Below, piece after piece: positions 22,593 through 28,282 of a DNA stretch of 33,239 nucleotides. The notes beneath the pieces were generated by a model that worked only from the letters and a program-made list of their open reading frames with translations, had not been told where the DNA came from and searched no databases. The stretch's first letter is position 1; each line of letters starts with the position of its first letter. This DNA is from a virus: positions 1 to 33,239 of IMG/VR virus record IMGVR_UViG_3300046791_000161; one strand, written 5' to 3'. Both the position numbers and the translations under genes were made by a program.

Positions 22593-22768
22593 TCATGACC
22601 TGATTCGTTGGGTATCAATAAAATATGATCTTTCAAAACGGCAGCCTGAAATACTTCATTAACACTTAATAAATTACCAAAGTTCCAATGATATTCGTCC
22701 CAACAAAATTTAACAGGTAACCCATCAGGATACTGTTTAAGTAATTCTTGTAACTCTTTATTGGTCAT
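22577..22768 (-). CDS. Small 'MTNKELQELLKQYPDG' family protein, copy 2
   Basis: A 63-aa protein. The first 14 residues differ from copy 1 at only one position (Q for K), while the rest is quite different ('FCWDEYHWNFGNLLSVNEVFQAAVLKDHILLIP'). I use ATG 22768, which overlaps the previous stop as ATGA; a longer frame to 22813 overlaps that gene further and lacks a ribosome site. Likely arose by duplication, with selection keeping the N-terminal helix. Confidence 0.7.
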   Translation of the reverse strand: MTNKELQELLKQYPDGLPVKFCWDEYHWNFGNLLSVNEVFQAAVLKDHILLIPNESGHEKIYY

Positions 22769-23028
22769 ATCATATTTGCCCCATAACTTTTCATATTTTC
22801 TATATATCCGCATAACTTAATGGCTACATCCATAGGATTGTCGGCTATATGTTTGTCATCAAATTCAAATACTTTAAAAGGGAAAAATATTTCTACGCTA
22901 TCTTTTCCTTTAGATCTAAAAAAACAAACATTAGCGCCATACAATCTAAAATAACCATGATCATTCATCAAAAGCGTTTTTATTAAAGCATCTTCTATGC
23001 TCATATAAGTTGTTGACTCTGAATTCAT
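22765..23028 (-). CDS. Hypothetical small protein
   Basis: An 87-aa protein (NSESTTYMSIEDALIKTLLM..., 'GYFRLYGANVCFFRSKGKDSVEIFFPFKVFEFD') with a mixed alpha/beta pattern. ATGA overlaps join it to both neighbours, which are paralogues of one another. Not recognised. Confidence 0.65.
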   Translation of the reverse strand: MNSESTTYMSIEDALIKTLLMNDHGYFRLYGANVCFFRSKGKDSVEIFFPFKVFEFDDKHIADNPMDVAIKLCGYIENMKSYGANMI

Positions 23029-23216
23029 TCTTTTTCCTCATGAAGAAATCTAATATTACTCGCAGACATTGTTAATAGGATAAGCTTATCTTCTGCAATG
23101 TATTCTGCCCATGCTTTATCTAGCTGAAGTTCGTTAGTTTCGCCATCCACATGGATATTAATTTTAGAATCAGGAGGATACTTTTTGAGTTCTTCGATTA
23201 GTTCTGAGGCTGTCAT
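23025..23216 (-). CDS. Small 'MTASELIEELKKYPPDSKINI' family protein, copy 3
   Basis: A 63-aa protein. 'EL.E.LKKYPPDSKI.I' matches copies 1 and 2 and the broader phage family with 'EL.e.L...P.d..v.v' openings; C-terminal part 'WAEYIAEDKLILLTMSASNIRFL' is beta-rich. ATGA overlaps on both sides. This copy is the most divergent of the three. Function unknown. Confidence 0.72.
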   Translation of the reverse strand: MTASELIEELKKYPPDSKINIHVDGETNELQLDKAWAEYIAEDKLILLTMSASNIRFLHEEKE

Positions 23217-23392
23217 TCGTATTTCACCATTGCTTGATATAGATGATTGTGCCCCAAAGAACTATTATAGGAACATATACCGCCCTGCGGATACCATCCT
23301 TCTTTTATTAAAATATCAATACGATATGTTGAAATATTTCCATAAGAGTCTTGAGCTGAAACGATTTGATAATCAATTATTTTTTTATTCAT
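23213..23392 (-). CDS. DUF1737-like small protein, copy 1
   Basis: A 59-aa protein: 'KIIDYQIVSAQDSYGNISTY', 'DILIKEGWYPQGGICS' and the end 'HLYQAMVKYE'. The pattern 'Y.IV....... I.EGW.PQGG... QAMVK' is that of DUF1737 proteins, short phage and bacterial proteins of unknown role. It overlaps the next gene by four bases (ATGA) and the previous one by eight. The neighbour upstream ends with the same six residues, QAMVKYE, and is a second copy. Confidence 0.8.
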   Translation of the reverse strand: MNKKIIDYQIVSAQDSYGNISTYRIDILIKEGWYPQGGICSYNSSLGHNHLYQAMVKYE

Positions 23393-23618
23393 ATTTCACC
23401 ATAGCCTGACAAAGCTCTGGCCTTAAATGTGAATCTTCTTTATGTGTGAAGGGGCCATAGTATAAACAATAACCCACCTCAGAATATTCGCGAATTAATT
23501 GAGATAGAACAGTCCTTTCCCTGGCGGCAATTACAATGTAATCACTTATTTTTTTTGGTTCCCTAAATTGTTTTAAACCATCTATTATGAAATACCAATC
23601 TTCAGGATGTCCGTTCAT
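23385..23618 (-). CDS. DUF1737-like protein, copy 2 (longer)
   Basis: A 77-aa protein with an extra N-terminal part (NGHPEDWYFIIDGLKQFREP), then 'DYIVIAARERTVLSQLIREYSEVGYCLYYGPF' and the ending 'CQAMVKYE'. The second half fits the DUF1737 pattern but the usual 'GW.PQGG' is replaced by 'GYCLYYG'. ATG 23618 has AAGGATC upstream; the TTG at 23624 is within that site. Downstream copy overlaps by eight bases. Confidence 0.7.
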   Translation of the reverse strand: MNGHPEDWYFIIDGLKQFREPKKISDYIVIAARERTVLSQLIREYSEVGYCLYYGPFTHKEDSHLRPELCQAMVKYE

Positions 23619-23848
23619 TTGCAAAGATCCTTATACATATATTCATACTTTTTTAATTCTTTATATTCTTCAGATTGATAAAATTGTTGCATTCCATATA
23701 TTTCCCCGGCGTTAAAACCATGCTCTGCGCATATCATTAAAGTTTGTTCTAATTTTAATGAGTCTTGCACACTAAAGCGATCTTTTAGGGTAGAGAGAGC
23801 TTTAATAATTACATTTCTAAGATTATTTAGGTGTTCTTCGCGAGTCAT
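23615..23848 (-). CDS. Hypothetical helical protein
   Basis: A 77-aa helical protein (TREEHLNNLRNVIIKALSTL..., 'EHGFNAGEIYGMQQFYQSEEYKELKKYEYMY'). Clear ribosome site GAGGAAAAA before ATG 23848. It overlaps the tiny membrane gene upstream by four bases and the DUF1737-like gene downstream by four. Not recognised. Confidence 0.68.
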   Translation of the reverse strand: MTREEHLNNLRNVIIKALSTLKDRFSVQDSLKLEQTLMICAEHGFNAGEIYGMQQFYQSEEYKELKKYEYMYKDLCK

Positions 23849-23949
23849 TTTTTCCTCGATAATTTTTCACATAGCAAAAAGCCCACGGTAAAACCTACCG
23901 TGAGCCCTATTAAGAAACAGATTAATAATTTTTCAGAATCGATCCACAT
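23845..23949 (-). CDS. 34-aa single-span membrane protein
   Basis: A micro-protein MWIDSEKLLICFLIGLTVGF... ending CEKLSRKK: one membrane helix with a basic end, so probably N-out/C-in. ATG 23949 sits in the stop of the previous gene (TAATG) and its TGA overlaps the next ATG (ATGA), so it is firmly part of the operon. Its coding sequence contains a 10-bp hairpin followed by five T (23876-23905), which could also end or attenuate transcription. Confidence 0.72.
   Translation of the reverse strand: MWIDSEKLLICFLIGLTVGFTVGFLLCEKLSRKK
23876..23905 (-). terminator. Terminator-like hairpin inside the 34-aa gene
   Basis: Read leftward: GCTCACGGTA, five-base loop, TACCGTGGGC (ten pairs, one G-T), then TTTTT. 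It has the form of an intrinsic terminator but lies in a coding sequence after the first two genes of the operon, so it may act as an attenuator. Confidence 0.5.
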
Positions 23950-24131
23950 TACATACCATCATAATGCTTAACAGGCATTTTCATTCTTTGCCCTATTGTT
24001 AACTTGACGCGCTTAAATTCTCCGCATTGGAGTTTTTTGAATACTTCGATATCACCCATATCTCTTAAGATATCCTTATGTATTATTGCGCATGTCTTTA
24101 TTTCAATGATCGTTTCTATTAGATGGTTCAT
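23949..24131 (-). CDS. First gene of the second leftward operon, hypothetical
   Basis: A 60-aa protein (NHLIETIIEIKTCAIIHKDI..., 'DIEVFKKLQCGEFKRVKLTIGQRMKM'). I use ATG 24131 with AAAGGAGCAATATCAA before it; a longer frame to 24191 would start within the promoter. The promoter at 24163-24191 drives it and the genes after it. Not recognised. Confidence 0.65.
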   Translation of the reverse strand: MNHLIETIIEIKTCAIIHKDILRDMGDIEVFKKLQCGEFKRVKLTIGQRMKMPVKHYDGM

Positions 24132-24140
24132 TTGATATTG

Positions 24141-24156
24141 CTCCTTTTGTGTTAGC
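24141..24156 (-). promoter_or_regulatory. Transcript leader shared with the SSB operon
   Basis: Read leftward GCTAACACAAAAGGAG, identical to 18610-18625 and also starting seven bases after its -10 box. Contains the ribosome site of the 60-aa gene. Confidence 0.6.
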
Positions 24157-24162
24157 AAATGC

Positions 24163-24191
24163 AGAATATCAATTAATAAAAGTTTTGTCAA
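24163..24191 (-). promoter_or_regulatory. Leftward sigma70 promoter of the small-gene operon
   Basis: Read leftward: perfect TTGACA (24186-24191), 17-base spacer, TATTCT (24163-24168). Transcription expected from 24156. Same -10 box and spacing as the promoter at 18632-18660. Confidence 0.8.
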
Positions 24192-24198
24192 TCCGCTA

Positions 24199-24249
24199 AT
24201 GTATAGAAAAATAAGAAAATCTATACATGTCCAATCGCTTATGTATAGA
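24199..24249. repeat. Three 9-bp ATGTATAGA boxes (candidate operators)
   Basis: ATGTATAGA at 24199-24207 and 24241-24249, and its complement TCTATACAT at 24220-24228. Centres are 21 bases apart, two helical turns, so all three would face the same side of the DNA. They fill the space between the leftward and rightward promoters. Likely binding sites for a regulator of both. Confidence 0.65.
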
Positions 24250-24252
24250 AAA

Positions 24253-24281
24253 TGGACTTTTATCGGTTGCTAATATATCTT
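24253..24281 (+). promoter_or_regulatory. Candidate rightward promoter of the packaging operon
   Basis: TGGACT (24253-24258), 17-base spacer, TATCTT (24276-24281). Moderate match. It begins four bases after the third ATGTATAGA box and would drive the gene at 24307 and the terminase genes. Confidence 0.4.
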
Positions 24282-24306
24282 ATCTACATGGCTCAAGGAG
24301 AGAGGC

Positions 24307-24552
24307 ATGACTAAGTCAGATAGCCAAAGAAAGAGATCTTATCCCGTCGGTAGAAACCTGCGAGGATCAAAAGAGATGGAAGCGGAAAGGATGTCCATTT
24401 ATGAAGAATTGCGATGTGAAAGAATTTTGAGAATCCAAGAATGCTGCGACAAAATTAACAAGAAAATACTTAAATCAAAAAGGGGGAAGCTTAGTATTTT
24501 TAGCGACGGAAGAAAAGTGGCGAAAAGAATTAAGAAGTATTACCAAGATTAA
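24307..24552 (+). CDS. Small basic protein at the head of the packaging operon
   Basis: An 81-aa, strongly basic protein (TKSDSQRKRSYPVGRNLRGSK..., 'CDKINKKILKSKRGKLSIFSDGRKVAKRIKKYYQD'). Strong ribosome site AAGGAGAGAGGC before ATG. The C-terminal basic helix could bind DNA or RNA. It lies next to the three-box operator region, so it might be its regulator, but no helix-turn-helix is evident. Not recognised. Confidence 0.62.
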   Translation: MTKSDSQRKRSYPVGRNLRGSKEMEAERMSIYEELRCERILRIQECCDKINKKILKSKRGKLSIFSDGRKVAKRIKKYYQD

Positions 24553-24592
24553 GATCATAGAATGAAGATTTTAAATAGACTTAGGGCTGCTA

Positions 24593-25060
24593 ATGGCTAC
24601 ATATGATAAATATGGAAACTTAAAAACAGTTAATGAAAAAACCACAACAAAGTACGATGCGGAAGCGCCTGAAAGATATTTAGCCCTTTGCAGGGAGGGT
24701 GGAAGCGTTCCAGAATTTTGCCGTAATGAGATGATATGCAGGCGCACTTTAGATGCATGGTGTGAAAATTATCCTGAAATGAAACAAGCGAAAGAATTGG
24801 GCAAAGTAATAGCGGAGGGATGGTGGATAGAACAGGCAAGAAATAATCTTGTAACGCATTCTTCTAAAGAATATGGCACAACAAAATTCGACACGAATTT
24901 ATATAAGTTTATTGCTGGCGGTCGCTTTGGTCACACAGGCGATAAAAATATTGACGATCGTCTCACGGCTTTAGAAAATGAAGTGCGAGCACCCCAAACT
25001 TTAACTACAGTTGATGCACACGCAGAAAGAGCAGAATGCGAAAGTGAGACAAAAGACTAA
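24593..25060 (+). CDS. terS: Terminase small subunit
   Basis: A 155-aa protein. Residues about 25-65 form a helix-turn-helix ('ERYLALCREGGSVPEFCRNEMICRRTLDAWCENYPEMKQA'), followed by helices for ring assembly ('GWWIEQARNNLV', 'TNLYKFIAGGRFGHTG') and a disordered acidic tail. This is the layout of small terminases that recognise phage DNA and feed it to the large subunit. The large subunit lies 222 bases downstream, after one small gene that starts in the terS stop (TAATG). The ribosome site is AGGG. Confidence 0.85.
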   Translation: MATYDKYGNLKTVNEKTTTKYDAEAPERYLALCREGGSVPEFCRNEMICRRTLDAWCENYPEMKQAKELGKVIAEGWWIEQARNNLVTHSSKEYGTTKFDTNLYKFIAGGRFGHTGDKNIDDRLTALENEVRAPQTLTTVDAHAERAECESETKD

Positions 25061-25302
25061 TGGATGACGAGTTTAAAAAGTTTTTGTTTAGGTATATAGA
25101 AAAACAAATAGATTATTATTCTGAAATGAGCCATTTTTTTTTAAATAGTATAGATGACGATGATTTTTATAAAAACGGATATTATTTGCTGATGGGCATA
25201 GAAAAAGGTCTTAATGATATAAAGTATAGTGTAAAACGTATGGCGGGAATGTCTCACGAAGAAATACAAAAGATTTTAACTGATGATACTGAGATTAAGT
25301 GA
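25060..25302 (+). CDS. Hypothetical acidic protein between the terminase genes
   Basis: An 80-aa acidic, aromatic-rich protein (DDEFKKFLFRYIEKQIDYYSEM..., 'INSIDDDDFYKNGYYLLMGIEKGLNDI' style helices). It starts in the stop of terS and overlaps the start of terL by 20 bases, so all three are translated together. An extra gene between small and large terminase is not usual. Not recognised. Confidence 0.65.
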   Translation: MDDEFKKFLFRYIEKQIDYYSEMSHFFLNSIDDDDFYKNGYYLLMGIEKGLNDIKYSVKRMAGMSHEEIQKILTDDTEIK

Positions 25303-26620
25303 CACTACCCGATTACGACCCCAACAGTTTCCTTTATTTGATGCTTTTTTTAATAACGGTATCAAGCATATCATTCGTGTTGCTCATCGTCGTTTCGGTA
25401 AAGATTTTGAGGCATTTTCGCTCACTTGGTGTGCAGCCCTCGAAAAGCGAGGAATCTACATCTACTACTTACCCACGATCGGTCAGTCACGCCGAGTTAT
25501 CTGGGACACAATTGGCGAAGATGGAACGCGTCTTGTCGACCGTATCCCTAAGCGACTCCTTACCAAGCTCAATGGATCAGACCAAACGATCACGCTCCTC
25601 AACGGATCGATTATCTACATAACCGGCTCTGACAACTACAAGCGGATGGTTGGTCTCAACGCGACGGGAATTGTTTACTCGGAATATCAAGACACAAACC
25701 CCGCCGCTACAGATGCCATGCGTCCGATGGTCACCCGCAACAAGGGCTGGCAAATGTTTATTGGCACACCTCGAGCTTACAACCACTTTGGTCAACTATA
25801 TGAAATGCAGAAAGATAACCCAGAATGGTTGGTGACATCCCTTACAATTAATGATACGTATGATCATGAAGGGAAACCTATTATCACCGAGGAAGACATA
25901 GAGGCGGAAAGACGCAATGGAATGCCGGAAGAGCTTATTCAACAAGAATACTACGGGTCGTGGGATGCCGCGATACGTGGAGCCTACTATAGCAAGCAAT
26001 TTATTCAGGCAAGAAAAGAAAACAGGATTGGAAATTTTCCGATTAATCCTCAGTTTCCTGTGTACACTGGTGCTGATTTGGGGTTCGATGATCATTTTGC
26101 GATTTGGTTTTTCCAACATTACAATGAAAGACTTTTTTTCGTTGGATATTATGAAAACCGAGAACAAGATATTGCCCATTACTGCTCAGTCATGAAGGCA
26201 AAACAACGCGAATGGGGATGTAGGTATTCAACTCACTTTGCCCCCCATGATATCGAAGTAAGGGAGCTAGGACCCGGAAAAAGCAGAAAAGCCATTGCGC
26301 TTGAAAATGGGATTATGTTTCGTACAGTTCAGAGACCGGCACGAAAGATTCACGGCATTCATGTGGTTAGGCACATGTTTCCTCGCATGCATTTCAACGA
26401 GCCTACATGCCGACAAGGATTGAAACATTTAACCGAATATCGCTCAGACTATAATGAGAAAGATGATATATATAGTTTGGAGCCAAAAAGGACCGCAGCC
26501 ACACACGGATCTGACGCGATGCAAACCGCAATGCTTGGATGGATGAAAGCTTTTGATGATAATGGACTAAAGAAGCAAATTGAGATATCAAACTTATATG
26601 GAAGTACATTTTGGGTGTGA
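25283..26620 (+). CDS. terL: Terminase large subunit (packaging ATPase/nuclease)
   Basis: A 445-aa DNA-packaging motor. The ATPase has an unusual Walker A 'HRRFGKD' at residues 35-41 (Asp where Ser/Thr is usual; this RRxGKD form is known in a branch of phage terminases), an adenine-proximal segment 'YYLPTIGQSRRVIWD' and Walker B 'IVYSE' (130-134). The RNase H-like nuclease starts near residue 255 with 'YTGADLGFDDHFAIW' (first catalytic Asp) and ends with 'HGSDAMQTA' (H408, D411). The motif set differs from T7 gp19, so the packaging module is not simply T7-like. A reversed HNH gene follows after three bases. Confidence 0.93.
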   Translation: MILRLSDTTRLRPQQFPLFDAFFNNGIKHIIRVAHRRFGKDFEAFSLTWCAALEKRGIYIYYLPTIGQSRRVIWDTIGEDGTRLVDRIPKRLLTKLNGSDQTITLLNGSIIYITGSDNYKRMVGLNATGIVYSEYQDTNPAATDAMRPMVTRNKGWQMFIGTPRAYNHFGQLYEMQKDNPEWLVTSLTINDTYDHEGKPIITEEDIEAERRNGMPEELIQQEYYGSWDAAIRGAYYSKQFIQARKENRIGNFPINPQFPVYTGADLGFDDHFAIWFFQHYNERLFFVGYYENREQDIAHYCSVMKAKQREWGCRYSTHFAPHDIEVRELGPGKSRKAIALENGIMFRTVQRPARKIHGIHVVRHMFPRMHFNEPTCRQGLKHLTEYRSDYNEKDDIYSLEPKRTAATHGSDAMQTAMLGWMKAFDDNGLKKQIEISNLYGSTFWV

Positions 26621-26623
26621 CTA

Positions 26624-27172
26624 TTATCGCCACCCCCTTTTCTCTCTCTTTTTTCTTGTTGGCAACCATGTATAACCTTTTCTGCATCTTTGATTAATTC
26701 TTTGCTCGCTAGATGTGGCCCAGCGACAATTGGATGGCTCATAATTTCCATTGTTATCTATTCTATCTAAAGAATGAAGTGACGAAGGCTTCTCTCCCAT
26801 GTCAGCAATAAAGTTTTCAAAACTATTAATCCATCTATCGCAAACGGTTATCCCTCTTCCTCCATAATAGAAATATTGACTATAATTAATATTATGACAC
26901 CTCCTTTTCATTCCTCGCCAAGATTCATATTCTGTTGATACTTTATATCCTACCGTAAATCCGTGCGTAGAAAGGCTATTATGAAAACATCCGCATGATT
27001 TTGTGTGGGAGCTTAATACAGATTTGCATAAAGGCTCGGTAATTTTTCCGCATTCACAAACACACCTAAAGCGATATCTTTGTATGTTTGCGTCACGATA
27101 AACATCTAATATTGTTAGCTTGTTAAATTTCTTGCCAATTAATGGTAAATATTTTAGTTTGCACTTAGACAA
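26624..27172 (-). CDS. HNH homing endonuclease (reversed, free-standing)
   Basis: A 182-aa protein on the opposite strand to all its neighbours. The N-terminal part has 'GKKFNKLTILD' and a cysteine cluster ('RCVCECG', 'HTKSCGCFHN') likely to bind zinc. The nuclease part reads 'YESWRGMKRRCHN', 'YYGGRGITVCDRW', 'FENFIADMG', 'HSLDRIDNNGNYEPSNCRWAT', the signature of phage HNH homing enzymes that cut a site in uninfected relatives and spread their own gene. It starts with TTG 27172 preceded by GGGAG. It ends three bases from the terL stop, and has its own promoter candidate at 27234-27262. The insertion splits the packaging operon from the portal genes. Confidence 0.92.
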   Translation of the reverse strand: MSKCKLKYLPLIGKKFNKLTILDVYRDANIQRYRFRCVCECGKITEPLCKSVLSSHTKSCGCFHNSLSTHGFTVGYKVSTEYESWRGMKRRCHNINYSQYFYYGGRGITVCDRWINSFENFIADMGEKPSSLHSLDRIDNNGNYEPSNCRWATSSEQRINQRCRKGYTWLPTRKKREKRGWR

Positions 27173-27203
27173 TTCTACGTCTCCCTAAAGACTAGATTGT
27201 TAG

Positions 27204-27231
27204 ACGAATCTGAGCGGTAACTCAGATTCGT
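27204..27231. repeat. 11-bp hairpin at the start of the HNH transcript
   Basis: ACGAATCTGAG (27204-27214), loop CGGTAA, CTCAGATTCGT (27221-27231). It begins at the expected start of leftward transcription, so it would form the 5' end of the HNH message or be an operator. Only a weakly T-rich tail follows rightward, so a terminator is unlikely. Confidence 0.65.
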
Positions 27232-27233
27232 TG

Positions 27234-27262
27234 ATTATATCACGATGATCTGTTTTTAAAAA
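27234..27262 (-). promoter_or_regulatory. Candidate promoter of the HNH gene
   Basis: Read leftward: perfect TATAAT (27234-27239) with TGA just before it (extended -10), and a weak -35 TTTTTA (27257-27262) at 17 bases. Leader of about 55 bases to the TTG start, containing the 11-bp hairpin. Confidence 0.5.
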
Positions 27263-27317
27263 TTTACTTGTGTTAACTTAATTCACACATCAAAATATAC
27301 GACAAGGATAAGTCAGC

Positions 27318-27737
27318 TTGCCAGTTTTTTATTACCATCCGCATGATGAAGTCCCCAAACTATTAGCAGAAATGACCGGCGTTAGAGGTTTTCTCTATAC
27401 AAACCGTGGTGAATTAGAATTCAAACTACAGCAACAGCTAATCGAAGCTGGATATGATATCGACCCACGCTTTCATACTGTGATAGGAACTCTCGCGGGC
27501 TCTATTGATTACCACATCCCCCTTAATCCCGATGATGAACTAGATCGCCATACGCTAAAGCTATGCGCTTCTAAAGCTCCTTGGTCATGGATCAAGATTC
27601 TAAACGGACCGCGCATGATGATGATATTAGGCTACGTATCATCAGCGGGCTCATCCCCTTACGGAATGGGAGCTATTGAAATGGTTCAAAAAGGATTGGC
27701 CGGTAGCGGAGGATTTATTCCGAGGATGCAGTCATGA
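27318..27737 (+). CDS. Hypothetical protein
   Basis: A 139-aa protein with a TTG start and AAGGATAAGTCAGC before it. It contains 'YYHPHDEVPKLLAEMTGVRGFLYTNRGELEFKLQQQLIEAG', 'SIDYHIPLNPDDELDRHTLKLC' and a hydrophobic, glycine-rich end ('MMMILGYVSSAGSSPYGMGAIEM'). I recognise no family. Position between terminase and portal suggests an accessory morphogenesis role. Next gene overlaps by four bases. Confidence 0.6.
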   Translation: MPVFYYHPHDEVPKLLAEMTGVRGFLYTNRGELEFKLQQQLIEAGYDIDPRFHTVIGTLAGSIDYHIPLNPDDELDRHTLKLCASKAPWSWIKILNGPRMMMILGYVSSAGSSPYGMGAIEMVQKGLAGSGGFIPRMQS

Positions 27738-27916
27738 CGGCTTTATTAGGTTCCACGTGTAACCATGAATGGCAGATAAGCTTTTGGCAATATTCCAAAG
27801 CAGGTCAAAGAGCAAATTGTTATACCTGCAAATATTGTTTACATACACTAGAGGGTAGAACAGCTATAGAGGCAGCTAAACATGAGCTTCAACGAAAGTA
27901 TCAAAAACCGTCTTAA
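27734..27916 (+). CDS. Small zinc-ribbon-like protein
   Basis: A 60-aa protein with 'CNHEWQISFW' followed by 'NCYTCKYCLHTLEG': a Cys/His set spaced like a small zinc-binding fold. ATGA overlap with the previous gene; the next small gene starts 35 bases before its end. Role unknown, possibly nucleic-acid or protein binding. Confidence 0.65.
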   Translation: MTALLGSTCNHEWQISFWQYSKAGQRANCYTCKYCLHTLEGRTAIEAAKHELQRKYQKPS

Positions 27917-28025
27917 GAAACTAACTGACAAGATTTTAGAAGTTAAGAAAGTTCAAATCGCGATTGGTAAAGATAAAAAGCCAATTGATAAGCCAGGGGT
28001 TATAATTTTTCACATAGACATATGA
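27882..28025 (+). CDS. Tiny basic protein
   Basis: A 47-aa basic protein (SFNESIKNRLKKLTDKILEVKK... 'GVIIFHIDI') that starts inside the zinc-ribbon-like gene in another frame and stops eight bases before the next ATG. Ribosome site is moderate. The overlap on the left and tight spacing on the right support a real gene. Not recognised. Confidence 0.5.
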   Translation: MSFNESIKNRLKKLTDKILEVKKVQIAIGKDKKPIDKPGVIIFHIDI

Positions 28026-28033
28026 GGTGATTC

Positions 28034-28282
28034 ATGAGTCTTTTGCGCAATTTAGGCAAATTATTTAGAACAGGTAAAAGCGCATCTAAAAGAGCCGCTA
28101 ACCAAGCAAATGCCGCTGCAGCAGAAGCGCAAGCAGCTCGAACAGCTTTAGAGGAAAAAACCAAAAGGGAACGGAAAAAGGCACAAAAATTAGCCGTGCG
28201 TGGCTTGCGTTCGCGTCGCGCCGCATCCCATTTCGCCGGGTCTGAAGGCTCGCCATCTTATGGAAGCCCCACAATTGGATAA
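28034..28282 (+). CDS. Small basic virion-associated protein (gp7.3-like position)
   Basis: An 82-aa protein: basic and Ala/Gln/Glu-rich helix (residues about 12-60) and a C-terminal 'RGLRSRRAASHFAGSEGSPSYGSPTIG'. Directly upstream of the portal, where T7 carries gp7.3, a 99-aa basic tail/virion protein that also ends in an Arg/Ser/Gly-rich tail. That match of position, size and style is suggestive, not proof. AGGTGATTC ribosome site. The last 23 bases overlap the portal gene. Confidence 0.55.
   Translation: MSLLRNLGKLFRTGKSASKRAANQANAAAAEAQAARTALEEKTKRERKKAQKLAVRGLRSRRAASHFAGSEGSPSYGSPTIG

Noticed and set aside
24562-24606. A 14-codon frame overlapping the start of terS
   Set aside because: No ribosome site of its own and too short to separate from chance.
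25299-25622. A 107-codon plus-strand frame with a hydrophobic segment inside terL
   Set aside because: It is out of frame with the certain terL gene and covers its Walker A and B motifs; no own ribosome site.
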